DNA of 64,000 bases from DT-110 sp030148525 (GTDB lineage Bacteria > Bacteroidota > Bacteroidia > Chitinophagales > Saprospiraceae): contig OZ245751.1 in assembly GCA_965227445.1 (NCBI GenBank), positions 3,410,001-3,474,000 on the forward strand. The letters run 5' to 3'. Every line of letters begins with the position of its first letter. Positions within the stretch are counted from its first letter, which is position 1. The position numbers were made by a program, and so were the translations under genes. Below are positions 26,800 to 34,742 of the stretch, piece after piece. The notes below the pieces were generated by a model. It searched no databases. It saw only the letters and a program-made list of their open reading frames with translations, and was not told where the DNA came from.

Positions 26800-26807
26800 T
26801 ATCTTTG
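26800..26807 (+). promoter_or_regulatory. -7 box of the tRNA-Arg promoter
   Basis: TATCTTTG matches TAnnTTTG exactly, 33 bases before the tRNA. No well-placed -33 TTG is visible, so it is a good but incomplete match. Confidence 0.5.
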
Positions 26808-26840
26808 CATCCGCATTCAGAAACATACACACAGAGAGAA

Positions 26841-26914
26841 GGCTCCGTAGCTCAATTGGATAGAGCACCTGACTACGGATCAGGAGGTTTAAGGTTCGAA
26901 TCCTTACGGAGTCA
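26841..26914 (+). tRNA. tRNA-Arg (anticodon ACG)
   Basis: A complete cloverleaf. The acceptor GGCTCCG pairs with CGGAGTC (one G-U), D stem GCTC/GAGC, anticodon stem CCTGA/TCAGG with loop CTACGGA, T stem TAAGG/CCTTA with loop TTCGAAT, discriminator A. The anticodon ACG reads CGU (and CGC/CGA after A-to-I editing). The 3' CCA is not encoded. Confidence 0.97.
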
Positions 26915-26944
26915 CTTTCTCTTTATCTCGGATAAATAGTGGAC

Positions 26945-27000
26945 AAGTTCAAGGTTTCAGGATTCGCGAAGATTTCCCGATATGACACCTTGAACTTTTT
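26945..27000 (+). terminator. Hairpin between tRNA-Arg and rpmB
   Basis: AAGTTCAAGGT (26945-26955) and ACCTTGAACTT (26987-26997) are perfect 11-bp complements with a 31-base loop, and the 3' arm runs into a T5 tract. It may terminate the tRNA transcript or act as an rpmB leader element; it lies 15 bases before the ATG. Confidence 0.6.
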
Positions 27001-27014
27001 AAATAGAAGGGACT

Positions 27015-27275
27015 ATGTCTAAAATATGTCAACTAACGGGGAAGCGTCCAATATCTGGTCATTCAGTTTCCTTCTCCAATCACAAGACTAAGCGCCGCTT
27101 TGAGCCAAATTTGCAAAAAAAGCGTTTCTACATTCCGGAAACGGACCAGTGGGTAACCATTAAGGTTTCGGCCAATGCGCTGCGCACCATCGACAAGCTG
27201 GGTCTGTACGCCTTTCTCAAAAAAGTGGAGAAAAAGGGTATCGATCACGGCATTGAATTGAACGAACCTAAATAA
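27015..27275 (+). CDS. rpmB: Ribosomal protein bL28
   Basis: An 86-aa large-subunit protein. MSKICQLTGKRPISGHSVSF is the conserved start, followed by NHKTKRRFEPNLQKKRF, ETDQWVTIKVSANALRTIDK and GLYAFLKK. Only the first of the four zinc cysteines often seen in bL28 is present (Cys5), so this is the zinc-free form. First gene of the rpmB-rpmG-DUF4295-ftsY cluster typical of Bacteroidota. Confidence 0.97.
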   Translation: MSKICQLTGKRPISGHSVSFSNHKTKRRFEPNLQKKRFYIPETDQWVTIKVSANALRTIDKLGLYAFLKKVEKKGIDHGIELNEPK

Positions 27276-27286
27276 AGTAATAGGCC

Positions 27287-27475
27287 ATGGCTAAGAAAAG
27301 CAAAGGCAACCGCATCCAGATCATCCTGGAATGCACCGAGCACAAAGATTCAGGGATGCCAGGGACCTCTCGGTACGTTACTCAGAAGAATCGCAAGAAT
27401 ACACCGAGCCGTTTGGAGTTGAAGAAATTCAATCCCATCCTGAAGAAAGTTACCCTGCACCGCGAAATTAAGTAA
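27287..27475 (+). CDS. rpmG: Ribosomal protein bL33
   Basis: A 62-aa protein: MAKKSKGNRIQIILECTEHK, RYVTQKNRKNTPSRLELKKF, NPILKKVTLHREIK. That is the standard bL33 order. It has one cysteine in ECTEH and lacks the later CxxC, again a zinc-free form, in line with the bL28 upstream. It is 11 bases after rpmB. Confidence 0.97.
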   Translation: MAKKSKGNRIQIILECTEHKDSGMPGTSRYVTQKNRKNTPSRLELKKFNPILKKVTLHREIK

Positions 27476-27542
27476 CTGACTTGATACAGTTGGCCGACTT
27501 TCGTATATTGTCAGCTCTGTAATAAGTAAAAAATAACACACA

Positions 27543-27719
27543 ATGGCTAAGGTATCCAAGAACGCACGGGTGGCCCAACGTGCCGCCAACGCAGGTTCCG
27601 GTCGCGATCACGTAAAAATCGTGGTTAGCGTTAAAGACCCCAAAACCGGAAAATACTCTTTCAAAGAGCAAATCGTGCACAAAGATAAAAAAGACGAATT
27701 CCTGAAAGCGTTTAAATAA
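27543..27719 (+). CDS. DUF4295 small protein
   Basis: A 58-aa gene, too short for usual ORF cut-offs. It reads MAKVSKNARVAQRAANAG, then GRDHVKIVVSVKDPKTGKYS and FKEQIVHKDKKDEFLKAF. The KxVKxPKTGxYxFKEEIV pattern is DUF4295, found only in Bacteroidota and always behind rpmB-rpmG. Its basic composition and position suggest a ribosome-associated role, which is inference. A strong terminator follows at 27737. Confidence 0.93.
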   Translation: MAKVSKNARVAQRAANAGSGRDHVKIVVSVKDPKTGKYSFKEQIVHKDKKDEFLKAFK

Positions 27720-27736
27720 ACGTTCTTTCGGTCTTC

Positions 27737-27773
27737 AAAAAAAGGCTTTCCGTCCTGCGGAAAGCCTTTTTTT
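27737..27773 (+). terminator. Terminator after DUF4295
   Basis: AAAAAAAGGCTTTCCG (27737-27752) and CGGAAAGCCTTTTTTT (27758-27773) are perfect complements with a 5-base loop. It separates ftsY from the ribosomal genes. Confidence 0.93.
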
Positions 27774-27897
27774 ATCTCTTTTTTGCGGAAGCCATTCCCG
27801 GAAGGTCAACCTCTCTTTCCCCTTTCGGGTTCTCTTTGTACTTTTACGAGTCGCGTCGTGTAGGAGCGACCATTCCCTGAAGAATTAAGCATACCAT

Positions 27898-28854
27898 ATG
27901 AGCGTATTTGGCAACCTGTTCAACAAAAAGAAAAAAGAAGACCTCGACAAAGGCCTCGAAAAAACGCGCACCAATTTTTTCTCAAAACTGGGGCGGGCCG
28001 TTGCCGGTAAGGCTACTATTGACGAGGAGGTACTCGATAGTCTGGAGGAAATCCTGATCTCCTCCGACGTAGGTCTTGATACCACCGTGAAGATCATCGA
28101 GCGGATCGAGGAACGGGTCGCCAAAGATAAATACATGAACACCTCCGAGCTCAACGAGATCCTGCGCGATGAGATCGTTCAGCTTCTCGCCGAGAATAAC
28201 ACTCAGGATGTGGAGGACTTCAGCCTTCCCGAGGGGCCCCGCCCCTACGTCATTATGGTTGTTGGTGTCAATGGTGTCGGAAAGACCACCACCATCGGCA
28301 AACTCGCCAACCAGTTTGTTCAGCAAGGTAAAAAGGTAGTCCTGGGTGCCGGTGACACTTTCCGGGCCGCCGCGGTGGACCAACTCGAGATATGGGCCGA
28401 CCGCGTGGGATGTGACTTCTTCAGTAAAGGCATGCAAGCCGATCCGGCTGCCGTGGCTTATGAGACCATCACCTATGCAGTCGACAACAATTGCGATGTG
28501 GCTATCGTGGATACGGCCGGGCGCTTACACACCAAGATCAACCTCATGAATGAACTGAGCAAGATCAAGCGCAGCATGAGTAAAAAACTGGAAACAGCTC
28601 CCAATGAAGTGCTTTTGGTATTGGACGCCACAACGGGCCAGAATGCCATCGAACAGGCGCGCCATTTCACAAATGCCACGGATGTTTCAGCGCTGGCACT
28701 AACTAAATTAGACGGTACGGCCAAAGGTGGCGTTGCTATCGGTATCAGTGACCAATTCAAGGTCCCCATCAAATTTATCGGCGTAGGTGAAGGCATTGAT
28801 CACCTCCAGGTGTTTAATAAGCGCCAGTTCGTGGATTCCCTCTTCGAACAGTAA
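27898..28854 (+). CDS. ftsY: Signal recognition particle receptor FtsY
   Basis: A 318-aa SRP GTPase that docks ribosome-SRP complexes at the inner membrane. The N-terminus is short and basic (NLFNKKKKEDLDKGLEKTR) without the long acidic A domain of E. coli, as usual in Bacteroidota. The N domain is residues about 15-95. The G domain has VVGVNGVGKTTTIGKLA (P-loop), GDTFRAAAVDQL (G2), VDTAGRLHTK (G3), LTKLDGTAKGG (G4) and FIGVGEGIDHLQVF (closing loop). Confidence 0.97.
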   Translation: MSVFGNLFNKKKKEDLDKGLEKTRTNFFSKLGRAVAGKATIDEEVLDSLEEILISSDVGLDTTVKIIERIEERVAKDKYMNTSELNEILRDEIVQLLAENNTQDVEDFSLPEGPRPYVIMVVGVNGVGKTTTIGKLANQFVQQGKKVVLGAGDTFRAAAVDQLEIWADRVGCDFFSKGMQADPAAVAYETITYAVDNNCDVAIVDTAGRLHTKINLMNELSKIKRSMSKKLETAPNEVLLVLDATTGQNAIEQARHFTNATDVSALALTKLDGTAKGGVAIGISDQFKVPIKFIGVGEGIDHLQVFNKRQFVDSLFEQ

Positions 28855-28946
28855 TACACAATGAATTCCCTTCCCACATCGTTTTGGGATTGATACTGAT
28901 ATTTAGGACGTTCCCAGAAAAGCGTCTCGACCAACACACCCCTACT

Positions 28947-29738
28947 ATGCGTTTAATGCTCTGTTTAGCCGTAGGGCTCTACTCCCTGATGGGAAGTCTT
29001 ACGGCCCAAACCTGGAAACCGGATCCCGACCAACAAACGGGCTATGCCACTTATTATGCCGACCGTTACCACGGTCGCCAGACCGCCTACGGTGAGATCT
29101 ACGACCGAACGGCATACACCTGCGCCAGCCAGGCTTTTCCTAAAAACACCCTGCTGCGGGTAACCCGATTAGACAATCAAAAGACAGTGGTGGTCCGGGT
29201 GAATGATCGCGGCCCCTGGGGGAATGAGGAAAATGTGATCGACCTGAGCTACGTCGCTGCCGAGCGGATTGACATGATTCGCGCAGGTCGCGTGCGGGTA
29301 CGGGTAGATAAAATAGGCACCTCTTCCGCAAATCCAGCCCCTCCGGATGCTATCACCCGAAAGTCTGCTCCCCGCCGAAGCCGGGCCGGATTACCTACCG
29401 CTGCTTCCCGTGAGGGCAGCCAGCCGATCGCACCACCTAAACGGTCGACAAATACGCCGAACACTACGACCACCACAGCAGATGACGGACTCTCCTGGAT
29501 ATCAGGCAACCACAACGCTTACGGAGTCCAGATAGCAGCTTATACAGATCGCGAAAATGCCGCCCGCCAAACCAAAAAATGGCAAGATCAGGGCATAGCA
29601 GACCTCTATATCTGGCAGGAATCAGCTAAGGCTTTCAAAATTATCGCAGGAAAATACGCTGCCCGTAACCAGGCGGAGCAAAAGCTCGCTTTTTTGCAAA
29701 AGCAATACGGACTGAAAGGCTTTGTCAAAAGTTATTAA
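28947..29738 (+). CDS. RlpA-like protein with SPOR domain
   Basis: A 263-aa secreted protein; the start at 28947 gives a signal peptide (MRLMLCLAVGLYSLMGSLTA). Residues about 35-125 are the double-psi beta-barrel (GYATYYADRYHGRQTAYGEI, VTRLDNQKTVVVRVNDRGPW, ENVIDLSYVAAERI). In RlpA enzymes the barrel has A-A-H-x-T-L-P; here the place is CASQAFP, so that histidine is replaced by serine while the Asp of NDRGP stays. A proline/threonine-rich linker follows, then a SPOR domain (YGVQIAAYTDRENAARQTKK, IIAGKYAARNQAEQKLAFLQ), which binds denuded septal peptidoglycan. Likely a septal wall protein. Confidence 0.9.
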   Translation: MRLMLCLAVGLYSLMGSLTAQTWKPDPDQQTGYATYYADRYHGRQTAYGEIYDRTAYTCASQAFPKNTLLRVTRLDNQKTVVVRVNDRGPWGNEENVIDLSYVAAERIDMIRAGRVRVRVDKIGTSSANPAPPDAITRKSAPRRSRAGLPTAASREGSQPIAPPKRSTNTPNTTTTTADDGLSWISGNHNAYGVQIAAYTDRENAARQTKKWQDQGIADLYIWQESAKAFKIIAGKYAARNQAEQKLAFLQKQYGLKGFVKSY

Positions 29739-29741
29739 TCA

Positions 29742-29917
29742 GGTTTGAGGTGTGAGGTGTGAGGTGTGAGGTGTGAGGTGTTAGGCTATTGGTAAAAAAT
29801 ACGTTGTTCGGGAATCCCTCGAACCTGGAAAACCGAGCCTCAAACCCCAAACCTGACCTCAAACCCCAGACCTGACCTCAAACCCCAAACCTGACCTCAA
29901 ACCCCAAACCTCAAACC
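29742..29917. repeat. Inverted heptamer arrays between rlpA-like and 29920 genes
   Basis: Starting 3 bases after the stop: GGTTTGA, four GGTGTGA, GGTGTTA. After a spacer come three 19-bp units of TCAAACC, CCAAACC (or CCAGACC) and TGACC, then TCAAACC, CCAAACC, TCAAACC. TCAAACC is the complement of GGTTTGA, so the two sides can fold together. It lies between convergent genes. Confidence 0.85.
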
Positions 29918-29919
29918 TA

Positions 29920-30450
29920 TTACCTGTTAAGGTATTTCTCCGGGATAGGCGTATCCTCGTATTCTGCATTCCAGAGGATATTGACGATATAGTACCTGTC
30001 ATCTTTTTTGATGAGCTGAATGCTATTGATACCGCGCTGGAAAACGGGGCCATCCTTGGTACGCTTTGAGGCGTAGGTACTAAATATCTGCACGATATTT
30101 CCAAAGCGGTCGGTCTTGCGACTGAGTTCTACCTCAAAAAAACCACTCTCCTCCAGGTAAGGACCATTGCGCTCGATGTAGTCATCCGGTGTCATCGATA
30201 TGAGGCGGGTGTTACCTTGCTGATCGCGAGCCATGGCTTGCAGCCGGGCATCTTCCTGGAAAAGCCCCTTCATGAGCTCCCAATCACGCTTTTTACCCGC
30301 CGGGCCGGATATCACCTCGTAAAGGGTAGCAATGATGGCATCTTCCGAGGCCACTTTTTCCGCGGGAACGGCTTCTTCCTGTCCCCAAACCGTGATAATG
30401 GTGCAAACCGTGAACAGGCACACCGAACATACTACTCGTAATATACGCAT
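29920..30450 (-). CDS. Secreted NTF2-like protein
   Basis: A 176-aa protein with a signal peptide (ILRVVCSVCLFTVCTIITVW, then GQ). The mature part has the SnoaL/NTF2-like order: ASEDAIIATLYEVISG, RDWELMKGLFQEDARLQAM, MTPDDYIERNGPYLEESGFF, then strands VELSRKTDRFGNIVQIFSTY and NSIQLIKKDDRYYIVNILWN. Homologous proteins are common in Bacteroidota and have no settled function. Periplasmic. It stands alone. Confidence 0.75.
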   Translation of the reverse strand: MRILRVVCSVCLFTVCTIITVWGQEEAVPAEKVASEDAIIATLYEVISGPAGKKRDWELMKGLFQEDARLQAMARDQQGNTRLISMTPDDYIERNGPYLEESGFFEVELSRKTDRFGNIVQIFSTYASKRTKDGPVFQRGINSIQLIKKDDRYYIVNILWNAEYEDTPIPEKYLNR

Positions 30451-30596
30451 GACATGTGTTTGTCGATAAAAGAATGCATTGTGTCTGAATGAAAAAAGAG
30501 CGGTGCCAAAGCATCAATCTATTTTCATCCCTTGGTGTTACCTAAAGTAACATTAAAAGCAAAGCCTATTGCAGAAACTCGACAAGTTGCATTAAC

Positions 30597-30953
30597 ATGA
30601 AGAGCAATTACTTGAATTATATACTGGACCAGTTGCAGGACATAGAGGGCATTACCATCCAAAAACAATTGGGGGGTGTGCGTTTTTTCCGTAACAATCA
30701 GGTCTTCGGCGCGATCAGTGGCGGGCGGTTTCGTCTGCGCCGATCACCATGCGAAGAAAAGACGTCGACGGATGAGGGCAATCCGACAGCTACGAAAAAT
30801 CTGATAGAGACCAAAGGACTTGATCCTTCCCGCTGGTGTACGGTGCCCGAAGCGGTTATTTCGGACACCACCCTCTTCCCTAAGATTATTCGATACGTAT
30901 CGGGAGAAGATGTCGAAGCCTTCCCCGGTGGACGAATGACGATTTGCGGGTAA
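30597..30953 (+). CDS. TfoX N-terminal-like domain protein
   Basis: A 118-aa protein. YLNYILDQLQDIEGITIQKQ, LGGVRFFRNNQVFGAISGG and RFRLRR correspond to the TfoX N-terminal fold (usual pattern MFGGxGxYxxGxxFGLIxxGxLYLK), and CTVPEAVISDTTLF to its YY.VPEEVLED strand. The family's founder activates competence genes in gamma-proteobacteria, but stand-alone domains elsewhere have no proven role. Between residues 50 and 80 the sequence is unusually polar compared with relatives, so the match is moderate. Cytoplasmic. Confidence 0.65.
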   Translation: MKSNYLNYILDQLQDIEGITIQKQLGGVRFFRNNQVFGAISGGRFRLRRSPCEEKTSTDEGNPTATKNLIETKGLDPSRWCTVPEAVISDTTLFPKIIRYVSGEDVEAFPGGRMTICG

Positions 30954-30956
30954 AAT

Positions 30957-31008
30957 TATACCGACAACGAAGTGGTTTGGTGTCCCAAACCTTTTCGGAA
31001 GCGGTATA
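30957..31008. repeat. Dispersed element, copy 2 (52 bp)
   Basis: TATACCG (30957-30963) and CGGTATA (31002-31008) are its ends; inside are GGTTTGG and CCAAACC around TGTC, making a hairpin, followed by TTTTCGGAAG. This is the short form of the element at 16577 and 58047. It follows the TfoX-like gene by 3 bases. Confidence 0.75.
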
Positions 31009-31161
31009 TTTAAACCTCACTGCAGCCTTTTTTCGCCCCGTAGCCATGCTACGAAGCTCAAAAAAGGCTTTGTGAGAACCAAATTCTAGACATTTTCGCC
31101 ATCAAAAACAAATCCCAAACACGCTCTAAACCTTCGACCACGGACCATATAAAGTGTTATT

Positions 31162-32310
31162 TTGCTCTCAAAAGGGTATATGATGTCCCCCAAACGTATG
31201 TTGAACCGACTGGTGCGGCGAATCGATGATTTTTTCGATTCGTTACGGTTCCGTATGGTACGGGTAAGTGGTCGCGGTAGGAAGTTCCCTATTAAAATTG
31301 CCACCTATCGGGGCTTCGGAAGTCAGCATACTATATTCGTGCAGGGCCGGGTATTGGTTCGAAAGTCTTTTCGGGAGAAAGACGAAAAATCCTTTTTTGA
31401 GTATCTGCTTAGCACCTACAACCAGTTTGAGTCGGACGAAGTGCCGAATGCCCGTCTGAAGATCCAGGTGGGTAATAACATCTATGACGTGTCGACCGAT
31501 AAAGAGGGTTTTTTCACCCTCGACGAACGACTAGATGAGCCACTGCCGGCAACCGCCGATTCCTGGTATACCGTACAAATACGTTTGGTGGAAACACCCT
31601 GGCGAAAAATGGATCTCAGTACTACCACCACTATTTTGATCCCGCCCCAAAATGCCCGTCTGGGAATAATCACCGACATTGACGATACCATATTGCACAC
31701 CGGAGTAACCTCCCCCCTGAAGTGGAAGGTGATTTATAATACCTTTTTTAAGAGCCCTGCCAGGCGCAAGGTTTTTGACGAGGCAGCTGCTTTTTTTCAC
31801 GCCTTGCAAAAGGGAAAAGGCAATAAACAGTCTAACCCCGTTTTTTACGTATCGAACAGCCCCCACAATTTATACGAAATGGTGAAGCAATTCCTCAAGA
31901 TTCACCATTTGCCGAAAGGCCCGGTACTGCTACGGGACCTTGGTTTTCCATACCGCCTTCATCCGTTGGGCTATAAAGGGCACAAAGCAGGCAGCATCCA
32001 TCGTATTTTGCAAACCTATCCCGACATACCATTTATCCTCATCGGAGACTCGGGCGAAAAAGACGCCTATATATACCACGAGATCGCATCGGATTACCCC
32101 GACCGGATCAAGGTTATTTTCATCCGTGATGTTCGCAGTCCCCGACGGGTACGCAAAATCCGCCGATTTATGGAAGATATCCCGGAAGTACCACTGCAAA
32201 TTTTTGAATCTTATCGGCAGGCAGCATCCCTTGCCAGTGCCCAGCGTCTCCTGAATTTAAAGCAATTCGAGGGCATAAAAAGGGAGTTTACCGAAGTATC
32301 CAGGGATTAA
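31162..32310 (+). CDS. App1-family phosphatidate phosphatase-like protein (DUF2183)
   Basis: A 382-aa protein. Residues about 30-160 are a beta-rich region (IKIATYRGFGSQHTIFVQGR, VLVRKSFREKDEKSFFEYLL). The catalytic HAD-like core is LGIITDIDDTILHTGVTSPL, with the DIDDT signature, followed by VFYVSNSPHNLYEMVKQFL, FILIGDSGEKDAYIYHEIA and KVIFIRDVR. These match the C-terminal domain of yeast App1, an Mg-dependent phosphatidate phosphatase; bacterial copies are little studied. No signal peptide. It is convergent with the next gene, with stops overlapping by 4 bases. Confidence 0.88.
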   Translation: MLSKGYMMSPKRMLNRLVRRIDDFFDSLRFRMVRVSGRGRKFPIKIATYRGFGSQHTIFVQGRVLVRKSFREKDEKSFFEYLLSTYNQFESDEVPNARLKIQVGNNIYDVSTDKEGFFTLDERLDEPLPATADSWYTVQIRLVETPWRKMDLSTTTTILIPPQNARLGIITDIDDTILHTGVTSPLKWKVIYNTFFKSPARRKVFDEAAAFFHALQKGKGNKQSNPVFYVSNSPHNLYEMVKQFLKIHHLPKGPVLLRDLGFPYRLHPLGYKGHKAGSIHRILQTYPDIPFILIGDSGEKDAYIYHEIASDYPDRIKVIFIRDVRSPRRVRKIRRFMEDIPEVPLQIFESYRQAASLASAQRLLNLKQFEGIKREFTEVSRD

Positions 32311-32771
32311 TTCCCTCCCCCATTATCTGATTTTTCCAGTTCACGCCGGCGCATGGGCATTCCGTCAATTCTGGAAAACAACTTTTCTGTGCTGACCGGC
32401 AAGTCAGTGCTCCACTTTATCCCCCCATCCAGTCCTATAAGTACAAAGGCAGATACACGCCCCTCCGGTAAGTACTCCGATCGCAGCTTTCGAACATCTT
32501 CATTGCGCCATGATTTATAATCCGTAGAGACCATGTTATCCGGAAATACGGAAAGTACCAGCAACTTGCGGTCTGTCATCCCCGGTTTGGCCTTTTGAAA
32601 TGAATCCATTTGGGTTCGGTAATCCGTATATGAAGATGTAGGAGCGAATAAAAGGACCAAGCGGTTTTCCCATTGATACTGCGATAGGTTCTGGTAGAAT
32701 CCGGAAAGGGGGATGGCCAGGCCCCATAAGCTCAGGATAATTTTTGGCATAGCGGTATTCATTCCATTCAT
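32307..32771 (-). CDS. DUF4174 protein
   Basis: A 154-aa protein with a hydrophobic N-terminus (IILSLWGLAIPLSGFY), so probably exported. LSQYQWENRLVLLFAPTSSY, TDYRTQMDSFQ, DRKLLVLSVF and AFVLIGLDGGIKWS follow the DUF4174 pattern, a thioredoxin-like fold without redox cysteines. Function unknown. The initiator could be the first or second methionine of MNGMNTAM. Confidence 0.75.
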   Translation of the reverse strand: MNGMNTAMPKIILSLWGLAIPLSGFYQNLSQYQWENRLVLLFAPTSSYTDYRTQMDSFQKAKPGMTDRKLLVLSVFPDNMVSTDYKSWRNEDVRKLRSEYLPEGRVSAFVLIGLDGGIKWSTDLPVSTEKLFSRIDGMPMRRRELEKSDNGGGN

Positions 32772-32885
32772 TTTTTGGCGTCTCGCCCCAAAGGCAATAT
32801 ACCCATAAGTGAATGAGTTTAATTAGTAACTGAAAAACGAGGCGGGTGTTTACCCCGCTGAGTCATGATACCCAAAACGACCAGT

Positions 32886-33767
32886 ATGAAAAAGCACATC
32901 CTTTTGCTTGCCGCCCTGGCAAACGCAAGCGTTCCAAACCTTCCGGCCCAAGAGTATCTTGTAGCTCAGGATGCTGGTGATTACTACGAATGGTTCCAGC
33001 AACACTCAAATGCCTCCGCCCTGTTTAGTGACCAAACAACATTATACATCTTTGCCCGTCAGACTCCGCTACGGGAAGACCCCTGCGAAGAGAGTCCGCC
33101 GGTTATGACCCTTACGGCCGGTGAAACTGTACGCAACCAGGCCTACGGTGCAGAGGACTTCGTTCCCACAGCTGAAATACGCGGATACGCAGACCAGTGG
33201 TTTCAGGTGGTCGTTGACCGCCCGGATGGATCTACCCTTTCCGGTTATATCTGGGGTGGTCATTTGGCGAAAGCCTGGCATGAAACTGACCTCAGTCAGG
33301 ATGGTACCGATGAATTAGTACTGATGGGCCTGACCGAGCGGGAGCGCGCACATCCACGCGATATTCGGGCCGAACTCAAGGTGATCCGCTCCGGGCAAAT
33401 CATCTCGACCACCGAATTACCCGGCATGTGCTTGTTCGGTGAATGCGATACGGATGCCCTGCTGCGTACATTCTCCCCCAATGAGCAGAAGGAAATGACT
33501 ATGCTGGAAGCATCCACGATGATGATCGGTTGCACCGCCGGTATCGAACGAGCTTTTTTCATTTGGAAGGGCAACGCTTTTGAGTGCGTTTTCTACGGCG
33601 AGATGACCACCCAACGCACCTACAAAGAGTCTCCTTTTGCCGTAAGGCTAACCCAAAAAGCAGGGACCGCCCAAATATGTCACTTCCAGGGGATTGGCAA
33701 GGACTTCAATCCGGTCTGGCAGTGTGCCGACCGCGAAATCACCGCCTCCACCTCTGCTATTCCGTAA
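32886..33767 (+). CDS. Secreted protein with SH3-like segment, function unknown
   Basis: I chose the ATG at 32886 (293 aa) for its signal peptide (MKKHILLLAALANASVPNLP). Residues about 55-110 look like a bacterial SH3 domain (LREDPCEESPPVMTLTAGET, ADQWFQVVVD, GSTLSGYIWGGHLAK). The rest (LVLMGLTERERAHPRDIRAE, STELPGMCLFGECDTDALLR, AFFIWKGNAFECVFYGEMTT) resembles exported Bacteroidota hypotheticals that couple an SH3 fold to a VCBS-like part. I do not recognise a name. It overlaps the convergent oxidoreductase by 11 bases. Confidence 0.65.
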   Translation: MKKHILLLAALANASVPNLPAQEYLVAQDAGDYYEWFQQHSNASALFSDQTTLYIFARQTPLREDPCEESPPVMTLTAGETVRNQAYGAEDFVPTAEIRGYADQWFQVVVDRPDGSTLSGYIWGGHLAKAWHETDLSQDGTDELVLMGLTERERAHPRDIRAELKVIRSGQIISTTELPGMCLFGECDTDALLRTFSPNEQKEMTMLEASTMMIGCTAGIERAFFIWKGNAFECVFYGEMTTQRTYKESPFAVRLTQKAGTAQICHFQGIGKDFNPVWQCADREITASTSAIP

Positions 33768-34737
33768 CCCGCAGTACTATCTTCCCGGCGTTGGTATTGG
33801 CTTCCATCCGGCGGTGCGCTTCGGCTGCCTCCTTCCAATCGAAGACCGAATCGATGACCGGAGCCATGGTACCGTCGGTGATGGCTTCCCAGGCAAAGGA
33901 CTGAAAATCTTGTGTTAGCTTTATCTTATAGGATAAGGACCTGGACCGCAACGTGGATCCCGTAATGGATAATCGCTTCATCAGGACGGGGATCAGGGAG
34001 ACATCCGTAATTTTATATCCCCCCATAAAGGCCAGCAGGACCATGCGCCCGTCCGGAGCCAGGCTATCAATATTCTGCCGGAAATAAGGTGCACCAATGA
34101 CATCCACAATGACATTGACTCCCTGATTTTCGGTGTATTCTGCTACTGCTTTCGCAAAATCCTCTTTTTGGTAGTCCACAGCTCTTGAAGCACCTAATTC
34201 TGTGCAAAGACTATGCTTTGGACCTGATGCAGTTACCATTACTTCGGCTCCCGCCAACTTTGCCAATTGAATAGCGGCTGTTCCCACCCCACTGGCACCT
34301 GCGTGCAAAAGCACTTTTTCCCCTTCGCGAAGATCGGCAATCGTAAAGAGCGCCTGATAGGCCGTAAGGAAGGTTTCGGGGATAGCTCCCGCAACGGTCC
34401 ATTCCATACTCGCGGGCACGGGAAGGGCCATATCCTCGTGTAGTACTGCATATTCAGCGTATCCTCCACCGGCCAGCAAACCGCACACCCGGTCACCTAT
34501 TGCCCATTTACGCACTTCATTACCTACTTTCACAACGGTCCCGGCCATTTCCAGCCCCAGGATAGGACTTGCTCCTGCGGGTGGCGGGTAATGGCCCTTC
34601 CGCTGCATAATATCGGCCCGGTTAAGGGCCGTTGCTGCTACTTTGATGAGGATTTCCGTACTTCCGGGCTCAGGGGTTGGATATTCCCCGAGGTGAAGCG
34701 TATCAGCGGATCCGGATTGGTGGAGGATGGCGCGCAT
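33757..34737 (-). CDS. NAD(P)H-quinone oxidoreductase, PIG3-type
   Basis: A 326-aa member of the zinc-free medium-chain dehydrogenases. VAATALNRADIMQRKGHYPP, PPAGASPILGLEMAGTVVKV, GDRVCGLLAGGGYAEYAVLH and VLLHAGASGVGTAAIQLAKL (NADPH loop) are characteristic of TP53I3/PIG3 quinone reductases. The end, RMEANTNAGKIVLRV, is the usual closing strand. It reduces quinones by one electron with NADPH; the physiological substrate is unknown. Cytoplasmic. It lies downstream of ribA on the same strand but is separated from it by a 400-bp repeat. Confidence 0.92.
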   Translation of the reverse strand: MRAILHQSGSADTLHLGEYPTPEPGSTEILIKVAATALNRADIMQRKGHYPPPAGASPILGLEMAGTVVKVGNEVRKWAIGDRVCGLLAGGGYAEYAVLHEDMALPVPASMEWTVAGAIPETFLTAYQALFTIADLREGEKVLLHAGASGVGTAAIQLAKLAGAEVMVTASGPKHSLCTELGASRAVDYQKEDFAKAVAEYTENQGVNVIVDVIGAPYFRQNIDSLAPDGRMVLLAFMGGYKITDVSLIPVLMKRLSITGSTLRSRSLSYKIKLTQDFQSFAWEAITDGTMAPVIDSVFDWKEAAEAHRRMEANTNAGKIVLRVTE

Positions 34738-34742
34738 AATCG

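Noticed and set aside
26537..26868. Small minus-strand frames near 26.5-26.9 kb
   Set aside because: They consist of the 8-bp GAATTGGA repeat and low-complexity DNA and run toward the tRNA promoter.
26841..26914. tRNA as integration site
   Set aside because: No integrase and no repeated 3' end of the tRNA in the flanking DNA.
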